64,000 nt of DNA from positions 65,027,557 to 65,091,556 of the forward strand of contig NC_057921.1 in assembly GCF_018873765.1 (NCBI RefSeq), in the 5' to 3' direction. Below are positions 53,701-61,890 of this stretch, piece after piece (within the stretch, counting starts at the first letter, position 1; the number at the start of each line of letters is the position of its first letter). The notes beneath the pieces were generated by a model, which ran no database searches, was not told where the DNA came from, and saw only the letters and a list, made by a program, of their open reading frames with translations. This DNA comes from Telopea speciosissima (lineage: Eukaryota; Streptophyta; Magnoliopsida; Proteales; Proteaceae). The position numbers were made by a program, and so were the translations under genes.

Positions 53701-56700
53701 AACTGCTGCTGCTTGAGACCTTCTTTATCCGTGTAAATTTGGCAAGTAAGAATTTTCTAATTTGAACATGTGAAGTCAAATTAAGCTTTGATCAATGGAT
53801 TGATTTAACAGAATAACAGCTCCACCAAGTGCAATGCAAAGATGATACCTGATTCAGACATGAAAGCTTTTGGTCCAAAGTTGAAACATCTGATACTTGT
53901 TGCTCAAAGATATCATTCAATTTGTAAGCAACCGTGCCAAGGTGATCAACAGCATTTACTAGGGCTCGTACTGCATAATCCTTCAGGTTGTCAAGGACCC
54001 TGATAGAATGATGCATAACAATATTAGAATTAGAAAGCATTCACAAGGATCCCAGCAACATAGTTACCCTGCATGTGTGCTGACAGTTGATATGTGATTC
54101 TGAAACAGTGGTTATAAATCAAAACTATCTAGACTTATTTATAAATAGTCATTGGTTGGAATTTAACTGACAAAATTACCGTAAATTTAGCATAAATAAT
54201 CCAACTACAATGGGATTTTTAAACAAGATTGATTAACCAACACAAATAGTACACTCTAGGGAGATGATGCTCAAAATGTTAATTTTACTTGTTAGGTGAG
54301 TTCATAATCCTTTTTTACATTACTGAAATTGGGCTAGACTATTTTACCAATCTGTTTTTGAAATAAATTAAATCTTGTTTTGAAGAAGTATTTTTTAAAC
54401 TTTTCCCAGTCAAGCAGTGATTGTTCAAACATTCAACAGCATCTTTAATGATTGTACAGTTGTTCTATATCCATAGCAGCCAGATGGGTCAACCTAAAAT
54501 TTTGACTTAGCCAAGAAAATATCTTAATAACTTCTTGCAATGTGACAAGATCAACAACCCTTTTCCATATCTAATCTACGGTTAAAAAAAAGGGCATACC
54601 CAGTGCACGAGGTTCCCATCACTGCGGAATCTGGTGAGGGTCATAATTTACACACCCTTACCCGAGCTTTCGCAGAGAGTCTGTTTCCAGACTTGAACCC
54701 GTGACCACTTGGTCACAATGGAGCAACCTTTACCATTGCACCAAGGCCCGTCCTCAATTGAACTTAAACACAAATTGTCTAAATTAGTCTGTTCATTAAG
54801 CTGTCTCAAATACATTTTGGGATGAATTGAAAGTCTTTGATTCTAGCCCACCCAGGTTCCCTCATCCCTGGCTACAAACAAGGGAACCATTTTAAACATT
54901 TTAAGGTAATCAAAGAATTGGAGAGGGTTCTCTGAGCAAGCAGCATAGGGGACAGCACAGGGGAGTGCACCAATGAGGTTCGATGGAATGTATCGTACAT
55001 AGGAGGGCAGCATGGTCATTTCAAGTGTGGAGGAGAGAGACAGAGAGGGAGAGTGCTGTGTACTCCTCCCCTAATGGCTCAGAGACATTTTCCCTAAAAG
55101 AATAGTTAGTTTTTATCTGAAGTAGGCATTTCCATTAGCTGAATGGATCCCTCTTCAGCCGTTTAAACTGCTGATAGACGATTGAAGATTTCATCCATGG
55201 CCAAAATAATTACCTTTCCCTTTCCTTACAATCTTGAAGAAACTGATTAACGTAAACAATATATCCTTTCACAAGTAAATGGTATGACAAGTATCCTTAC
55301 ATTTGTTTTTGCTCACTATGAAGATAAGATTTTTCACAATATTCAGCAGCAGAATAAAGTTGTGGCCGTAAGGTCTTTAATTCCTGAAACAACCAATAGC
55401 AAGAGAATCATGCCAAAACTCCAAAAATAAAACATGTAATTCGATGAGTGAAGCATGAGCATGTCGGGCAGATGTATGAAGAATCATAAACGGCATTGAC
55501 TTATGTGACTAGGTAATGGAATCTGACATAGTTGTCAAGGCATTGGTGTCCAGGCATCTTGGAAGCCTAGGGAGGCGCCTTGCTGGTGTCATCTTGTGTC
55601 TGGACCCCCTCCAACAACTTGGGTTGCCTAGGCTCCGTGACAACTATGGAATTTGAGCTATTAATGGGTTTGATGTATGTCTTTCGAATACATATACCAG
55701 TTGAAGCTAAGGTAAAATACTTCAATTTTTAGCAGAACTTGGAAATTTTCATTAAACAGTAAAAAATGGTATGGACCCATGAAGTATATGCATCATAAAA
55801 AAATTCAAAAAAAGAGTACATTTCTAATTAAAAAGAATGGAGCTAAAGTCATTCCTGGAAGAATCACAGTCAACTCCTTCAAAATCCTTTAAATTCAACA
55901 CCCACTTCACTGACATAGACCCAACATCTTTCACCATTCTATGAGACCACCTTCTCCGAACTTCAATGGTCACCCAGTTCCTCTGTTTTCAAATCCCCCA
56001 GCAAATTGCATAGAGAAATTTAAGATAATTTGACCTGAACCCATTTCAAATTTTCAGTCGATAATGTTTAATTACATATAAAGTGTTTCCCATGAACTCA
56101 ATCAAGATGATAATTTGACCAGGTCAATTTTAGTACCCATATGGCAGCTGAAAGATGAGGATTAATTGCATTGTTCCACACATTACAGCACATTTTTTTT
56201 TTCCCCTTCATAATGACTTTCATTTTTGTGTAATATCAAATAAGCCTTTGTGTGATATTGCAGTCAAATGCTTTTTTAGTCAAACTGCAGTTGGGACGAT
56301 TCAGATCCAAGCCTGAGCAATGTTTCCCCTGTTCCATCAGACCAGGCAGTTGAACAGCAGTAGGACCTTTCAGATTTCAGATCAAGGGCCAGAATTATAA
56401 GTCCTAGGCCAAGACAACCCTTTGCCCCAACAATGTTGACTGGTGAATGGATTTCTAATTAGAATAGTCAAATCACTTGGACAGTCTGGTCAGACTGTTC
56501 AGCCTTGAGCCAGCATTGTACAACGAGGGCCAAAAAGTTGAAGGTGTAGCAAGACTCAAATTAAGGACCTCTCTTGAGGAGCAACACCCCAACCACTGGC
56601 ATTTCATACGTATGACTCAACTGACCCCATTTAGTTGGGATAAGGCTGAGTTGTTGCTGTTGTTGTTGTTGAACCATTCAGACTTATATACCAACAACCA

Positions 56701-58595
56701 TAGATAGTAGATACTGAACAGTTCAGCTTGGTTTGACAATTAATCACAAATTTGGGTAGCAATGACAAAGATCAGCAGCCAAAGACCTTCACAAAGAGCA
56801 AGAAAAAGAACAATCAGGTCTGGGCCCAATGCTGGGGCATACATGGGGCATCTCTGGTTTTTGTGGACCACTTTCTTCTCTAAAGCATTAAAAAATATTG
56901 CAGATGGTTAAAGGAGTTTCACTGGATTTTATTTCTGGAAATATTCAGTTTCTCCACTTCTGAGGCTGCAATAAAAGGGATGGCAATTCGACACAACCAT
57001 CAAAACAACATACAAGACATAGAAAGAGGGTTTGAGTTGATCACAATGTATCCACTGACTCATATTGGTACCGGCCACCTGACTGATATGGTACGGATAT
57101 CCATTTTCTGGGTGAAAAATGGCTTTTGATCCAGTATCGGCATCGGTATCGCCGGCAAGCAATACCAGTGCTGATATCCTGAACTACATCCATGTAGCTG
57201 ATGGAATTTTGACAAGGTAGAAATTTGGCACAAGAAGGCAAGATGCAGTTAAAAATTAGGTGTATGAAATTCGTTCTTATGTTTCCACATCAAAGTGAAG
57301 TATTGCACTTAACCCCCTTTTCTTTCATTTAAATCCTATTGGGGTTCCAAAAATCCTTTTTTGTAGGCTTGGAGGGGAAGATGTATCGCCTTACTATGTA
57401 ACAGTTACATATGACGTAAAGATTAATACTTGACAAAAGTCTTGGAAATTCAATTCTTTTTATCTAATTTGAAGTGAAGTCTTTGAAATTCAATTCTATT
57501 TATCTAATTTGAATTGAATATTCAATTTTAAATTGAATTGAAAAATTCAAATCCTACTTTAATAACCTGAAATTTGCTTCTGTGTTCATAGATACGAACA
57601 ATGTTGTGTTCAAATAATTAATAGTGAGTTCAAGATTTGATCAACTCCTTTTACCAACCTATTTTTATGAGTTCCCACAACAGAACTCATCAAGTCAAAA
57701 TGGATCCCATAAAATTGAAATCTATAACCTAACTGGAGTTCAATCACAGTATTTAAGTTCTAGAACCAAATACACGTTGTAATTCAAATTATCAGTAGAA
57801 ATCTCTTACGGAGCTGCTGCTCAAGTGAACAAAGAAACTACCTCTATAATTAATAAGTTTATAATGTATAGTGAGTTTGACACTTTAGTTTCTACTCCCA
57901 ATCATATGCCCACCCCCGTCCTTTCCGGGTGGAAGTAAACTCTGCTTTCTCAATAAAAAGAAATAAAAGAAAAGAAAGAATACTGGAGTGGAAAAAAGCA
58001 CAACCAATCCATGCAAGTCGCAAGGGATATAAGGAAGAACAATGAAATCGAGATGTTTGAAGGCAAAATGGAGATGAAAAAACATGACAGAACTGAAAGC
58101 GTGTTCGTTAAATATACGGGCAAATCAACAAAAACCACTTTCAAAATGCAGATTGTACTTCAAAATAATTCACTAGTGCAAAGCAACTCCGCAAAGCGCT
58201 CAGTATTGCTTAAACAAATGGAAATACGATAGAATTTGAAGAAAGATGTAGGAAAAAAATCACTAAGACTTCCAGAAACACAAAATGCCAGCTTAAAAAA
58301 AAATCCAAAATCTAAGTAAACAGAGAAATGAGATATCAACCCCAACGAAACCAAAACAAACAATTCCATATTTCCAATGCTGGGGAAAACAAATAGACTA
58401 AAAAGATCTAACAAAAGTCTGTCGAGGCACAAGGGAGAGAGAAATAAGAGGAACAAACCAACGAAGAAAGAAAACCAGATCTAGGACCAAGTAGAGCACG
58501 AGTCTAACCTGCAGAGCCTTGACGAAGCTCATGCTTCTCTCCGTGGAGACCTCGTCGAAAGTCATGGCTGGATTTTTCGGCTGCAATTGCTGCAT
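47730..58595 (-). CDS. ABIL1: ABIL1: Abl-interactor-like subunit of the SCAR/WAVE complex, complete, 300 aa
   Basis: Subunit of the SCAR/WAVE complex that activates ARP2/3 actin nucleation at the plasma membrane in shaping cells. Exons: 58595-58509, 55383-55301, 53999-53849, 53756-53657, 53579-53484, 53387-53303, 53176-53124, 52984-52878 and 47870-47730; phases join to 903 nt ending TAG. N-terminus MQQLQPKNPAMTFDEVSTER and FVKALQELKTLRPQLYSAAEYCE are family hallmarks. The helical Abi homology region VLDNLKDYAVRALVNAVDHLGTVAYKL follows, then DKEGLKQQQLLTFIRRHHKHYIL. A Ser/Thr-rich middle is followed by the conserved tail LTAFRSFDN...RSKSMLSAFF. Arabidopsis ABIL1 is of closely similar length. 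The last intron (47871-52877) is 5 kb and holds a LINE; intron 1 is 3.1 kb and intron 2 holds a SINE. Family is certain; ABIL1 versus other ABIL paralogues is likely but not proven. Confidence 0.93.
48178..48600. repeat. Imperfect tandem duplication of about 220 bp in ABIL1 intron 8
   Basis: Copy 1 (about 48178-48385) and copy 2 (about 48413-48600) share ATATAATCAACATTA, TAAACTC, AAGGCCTGAA, TTTTAA.TTTAAA and ATGTCAT..GGATG.AT in order, at perhaps 70-75 percent identity by eye. Confidence 0.65.
50176..50238. repeat. Two-copy 32-bp tandem repeat
   Basis: ACGTCTTCAACAC.TACTATTATATTA occurs twice in direct succession, about 70 bp before the LINE insertion site. Confidence 0.8.
50305..52149 (+). 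mobile_element. 5'-truncated RTE-clade LINE in ABIL1 intron 8
   Basis: The insert 50322-52132 is flanked by a 17-bp repeat with one mismatch (GGTTGCTACTGCTTCTC at 50305-50321 and GGTTGTTACTGCTTCTC at 52133-52149). The body encodes a decayed RTE-type reverse transcriptase readable across frames: KTPGPDEIPIE (near 50550), FIDLEKAYDRVPR (50860), GLHQGSAL (51040) and the catalytic FADD (51137), then the C-terminal region with YGAECWAIKK and RMSRWMC. The 3'UTR is pyrimidine-rich and ends at AACCCCATTAAGTTGGGATAAGGC. The frame is interrupted by stops (for example at 50579-50581 and 51211-51213) and frameshifts, so it cannot make protein. It lies antisense to ABIL1. The endonuclease domain is missing (truncation). 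Confidence 0.9.
54584..54755 (-). mobile_element. Au-type SINE in ABIL1 intron 2
   Basis: Read on minus: a tRNA-like head (GGTGCAATGGTAAAGGTT box A region, complement of 54725-54742), box B GGTTCAAGTCT (complement of 54689-54699), the body GGAAACAGACTCTCTGCGAA, GGTAAGGGTGTGT, CCGCAGTGATGGGAACC, CTCGTGCACTGGGTATGCCC and a T-run tail at 54584-54591. This matches the well-known Au SINE of angiosperms from memory. About 170 bp, near full length. No clear TSD. Pol III promoter boxes are recognisable but diverged. Confidence 0.88.
54920..55095. mobile_element. Probable MULE-type MITE with 9-bp imperfect TSD
   Basis: Ends GGAGAGGGTTCTCTGAGC and (complement of right end) AGGGAAAATGTCTCTGAGC are inverted, flanked by CAAAGAATT (54911-54919) and AAAAGAATA (55096-55104), 7 of 9 identical. 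176 bp, non-coding, with less internal pairing than the other foldbacks. In ABIL1 intron 2. Confidence 0.5.
55527..55648. mobile_element. hAT-type MITE, TIR CATAGTTGTCA, 8-bp TSD
   Basis: Ends CATAGTTGTCAAGGC and (complement) CATAGTTGTCACGGAGCC are inverted, flanked by GAATCTGA (55519-55526) and GAATTTGA (55649-55656), 7 of 8 identical. Inner GCCTAGG motifs pair. 122 bp, in ABIL1 intron 1. The CATAGTTGTCA terminus is common among plant hAT-like MITEs. Confidence 0.75.
56621..56671 (+). mobile_element. RTE LINE 3'-terminal fragment
   Basis: Only the last roughly 50 bp of the LINE: GACCCCATTTAGTTGGGATA, AGGCTGAG and a (TTG)n tail. Severe 5' truncation; no clear duplication. In ABIL1 intron 1. 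Confidence 0.75.
57055..57180. repeat. GGTATCGG-type degenerate repeat
   Basis: GGTACCGG, GATATGGTACGG, TATCGGCATCGGTATCGCCGG and similar words; resembles stretches at 23090-23230, 58900-58960, 59170-59360 and 60215-60420. In ABIL1 intron 1. Confidence 0.45.
57420..57550. repeat. 45-bp tandem duplication and AATTGAAT palindrome
   Basis: TTGGAAATTCAATTCTTTTT and TTTGAAATTCAATTCTATTT, each followed by ATCTAATTTGAA, form a tandem pair; it is followed by GAATTGAATATTCAATTTTA, a near-palindrome. Could be a decayed MITE. Confidence 0.55.
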
Positions 58596-58978
58596 TTCAA
58601 CAACATCCGTCGATTGGATTTACAGAGAATCGGTGAAATAAGTAAAGATTGTAGAATAATTACAAAGGAAGCAAACGGAATACTAATAATGATAAATTAA
58701 TGGTTAGATTTGCGTTAGGTTTTGGTGGGAGAGCTACAGTGCAGAGTGAGAGAGAGAGTGAGTACAGTCGAAGCAATGCCGGGAATTGCGTCAATTGTAT
58801 TTATTGCAAGTGGAAAACGACGGGAGAAGGGAGAATTTAATGGATGGTTAATTCAAGGTTGTTGGGTGTCTTTATGCTGACTCCCGAGACTCTCTTTGGT
58901 ATCGGTATTGGTATCAGTATCAGTATTCGTATCTGTTTTGATCAATATTCACAAAATCATATTCAAATCGATGAATTT

Positions 58979-59166
58979 TTATCTTTTGTTGTCTGCTGAC
59001 GGTCAGTGGACAGCGAACAGCAGGGTGCTGTCCCCTCACATGGGGGCGAAATGATCATATGACCTCCCCTCGAGCAATGTGTTCAGGCAAGGAGGTTAAA
59101 TGGTCATTTCACCCCCATGTGAAGGGATAGCACCCTGTTGTCCGGTCAGTGGACAGCAGAGGATAA
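58979..59166. mobile_element. Foldback MITE, TIR TTATC.T.TG.TGTC
   Basis: The left end TTATCTTTTGTTGTCTGCTG pairs with the complement of the right end TTATCCTCTGCTGTCCACTG; pairing continues through GGTCAGTGGACAGC, CAGGGTGCT.TCCC.TCACATG and GGGG.GAAATGA.CAT. About 188 bp. A 9-bp duplication is only weak (ATGAATTTT/ATGATTCTA), so MULE origin is suggested but not shown. Confidence 0.65.
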
Positions 59167-59384
59167 TGATTCTAAATTGATACTGATCGATCGGATTGGA
59201 TTGGACCGTTTTATCTTTCAAAGTATTGATACCTTGATTTTTTTAGAATTTACTCTCCTTGTATCGATACCACCGTTCTGATATCAGTATGTTACCAGTA
59301 TTAGGTACCGACGATATTGATATATTTCGCTAAGTACAATATCGATTCCTTGAACCATGTTGAGAGTTGATGCTAAAGTCCAAA

Positions 59385-60119
59385 TTGTAGAGAGACTCCG
59401 AAAAAACAACAGGTTGAATAAAGACCGCATGATGATGGTCGGAATGTTGTGTGATTGACGTATTCTTTGCCAAAATGAATCATATTTCGGCTATTACCGT
59501 CTCTATTACTATGTTATACACATGAATACCCCCCGTTAGCCAGCTTCCGTAGCAAGTTTTATTTGTTCTTCTCCGTCTTGGGTTGTGGGGATTACTTCCT
59601 AGCCCCAATGGAGAAACTAAAAGGAAAATTTTTAAGACAGTCATACAACTAGCTATAATATATAGTGCGAAATGTTGGACAATTAAGAAGCATTATATAG
59701 ATAAATTCAATGTAGTTGAAATGAGAATGTTAAGATGAACATGTAGCAAAAATTAGAAAAGATAAAATAAAGAATAATCAAATTAGCATTGATTTTGGAG
59801 CGATACATGATAAACTACAAGAAATTTGTTTGAAGTTACATGGTTATGTTCAATAGAGGCATTTAGAGACTCCAATGTGGAGGAATGATTTGATTCAAAT
59901 TGAAAGAGCTAAAAGATCCAAGGACATACGTAAGATGACTCTAAGAGAACTGGTGAGTAAAGATAGGCATAGTTTTTTTTTTTCTTTTTCATAAAAGGAG
60001 AGACATGCATAGCTTAGGCTTTATATCAAGTATGATCTCAAATAGAGCTTGATTGGAGGGTAATGAACCATGTAGTTGATCCCATTTAGTTGAGATAAGA
60101 CTGAATTATTGTTGTTGTG
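59385..60119 (+). mobile_element. Old RTE LINE fragment
   Basis: Collinear with the 3' part of the 50322-52132 copy: TGATTGACGTATTCTTT, ATTTTTAAGACAGTCATACA, GAAATGTTGGACAATTAAGAAGCA, ATGAGAATGTTAAGATG, GGAATGATTTGATTCAAATTGAAAGAGC, and the 3' motif CCCATTTAGTTGAGATAAG with a GTTGTTGTG end. An unrelated segment of about 130 bp (about 59475-59610) and a T-run near 59972 interrupt it. More diverged than the other copies, with many stops, so older. Confidence 0.8.
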
Positions 60120-60500
60120 TTTTTCTACCATTCCCTGCATTTTTTTTTTCTTGTTTCTGATCGCATATGAGTGAGCATATTTTTATTTATTAAGATCAGA
60201 TAGGGTATCAACCAACCCCAAAAGTGATTCCAATATGTATCGGCCCATATCAATCATATCAGACGTTTTTCCATAAAGATATTAATACCAACATGAATTT
60301 TGATCATTTTACCCTCTATATATGTTGTAACATCGATCAAATATTGGTATTGGTGGCTACCAATACTGATACAGATCGACTGATACAACCAATCCGAATT
60401 CAATTCCTAAAACCCCATGTGAGGCCCATTGTGTTTTGGTAATGGCCGTGTATGGCTGTGCATAAAGGTGGTCCATACTCCAAAGCCCATCCTGCCATGA

Positions 60501-60668
60501 AGAATTTAGCTCGCCTCCAGCAAGCCCAGCACGCCCAGGGTGCTGCCAGCCGTTGGCCTGTGTCGCACACATCCCTAGGCATGTGCCGAGATGTGTGCGA
60601 CACAGCTTAACCGTTGGATGCCCCTTGGCAGCACCTTGAGCACTGAGCTCCCTGGAGACGATCCTGAT
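60501..60668. mobile_element. Foldback MITE, copy 2 of the 17981-type family
   Basis: Same ordered motifs as copy 1 (GAATTTAGCTCGCCTCCAG, CACGCCCAGGGTGCTGCC, CGCACACATCC, AACCGTTGGATGCCCC, GAGCTCCCTGGAGACGATCC). Possible imperfect 9-bp duplication TGCCATGAA/TGCCAAGAG on the two sides, 7 of 9 identical, which would make the family MULE-like. Confidence 0.65.
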
Positions 60669-61890
60669 CTTGCCAAGAGCGTGGCATTGCCACCTTGGTA
60701 TGGAGAGCTTTGTGTGTAATCAAACAACTGTTTCAAATATCGAGCCAATTCAAATTAGAATAGGCCATGATCGATCCCAATTTTAGACACTCCGATTCAG
60801 CCTATTCTAGGGTTTTCCTCATTGAACCGTTGGATTTTCAGATTTGAGGGGTTGATTCTAGTGTTTCTGGGATCAATTCCAGCTGATTCAAATTGGAATT
60901 GACACTGACTGATTTGATCCATGATTCTGATTTTCATACCCATAAATCAAAGTAGCACTTTCAAGAGTCAAGACATGAGAGTATTTTCCTCCTGGATCAT
61001 TGGGTTTTCAGATCCGAGAGGCGATTCCAGTGTTTCTTGTACTGGTTCCAGCCAATTCCAATTACCGATTCCAAATTGGAATTGGCATTGAACAATTGGA
61101 TCACCAATGCTGACTTTCACAACCCTAAACCAAATTGTCACTTTAGAGTCGAGACATAGGAGTATTCATGTCATGATAACTTAAAGATGTGTTTGATATG
61201 GATTTTTAGAATAGATTATGGGTCTAAAATGCATTATGAAACTCGATTCTTCTCTATTTCCCCATTTCAGGATGCGTTTTAGGCCTCTGATCTATCCCAA
61301 GAATGCATAACAAACTTGGGCAGTATATAAAAATAGTTGTTTTTACTGCAAGAGAATGCGAAATCAACCTAGAACGCATTCCAAGAATGCATACCAAACA
61401 CAGCCCAAGAGTTTTACATATTTACATAGTAAAGCATCCAAAGGTTATACATATTTACCTAGTATCTTGAGTCATCCATATCAACTATTTTTTTCCAGAG
61501 CTTTATATGCAAGAGCTGGAAGAATCTACACCACCTGCATAGTACAGGCAAAGCCCTTGGTCCATATGTTCCCCTTTTTTATCCTTCCGACTTAAAGAAA
61601 ACGTAGGACTGGATGTCATTGATCAAGTTGGTTTACTAGGCTATATTTGGTATGCATTCAGAATAGATTCTGGGTCTAGAACACATTATAAAACTCGTGT
61701 CGTCTTTATTTCCTCACTTCACAATGCATTCTAACCCTGAAACTATTCCAAGAATGCATTAAATTTACAGCACCAATCAGCTCCAAGTCTACTATTTTGC
61801 AGCCTTTGCACCCAGAGGTTTCACTAGGATATGGTTTGATTGATTTAGCCACAATATGATCCAGAAAGAACTCTGTCCACTGAATGTTTA

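Larger units (their letters stand above)
58596..61890. other. Intergenic region between ABIL1 and the receptor kinase 3' end
   Basis: 58596-58800 is the ABIL1 5'UTR/promoter (GA-rich at 58744-58762). The rest is repeats: GGTATC words at 58895-58960, a foldback MITE at 58979-59166, GATATCG words at 59170-59360, an old RTE LINE fragment at 59385-60119, GATACC words at 60215-60420, the second copy of the 17981-type MITE at 60501-60668, GATTC-type repeats at 60730-61100, and TGTGTTTGGTATGCATTC-type MITE pieces at 61190-61405 and 61637-61770. No gene seen. Confidence 0.6.

Noticed and set aside
54689-54743. tRNA gene suggested by box A and box B sequences
   Set aside because: The cloverleaf does not close and the flanking body matches the Au SINE, so it is a SINE head, not a tRNA gene.
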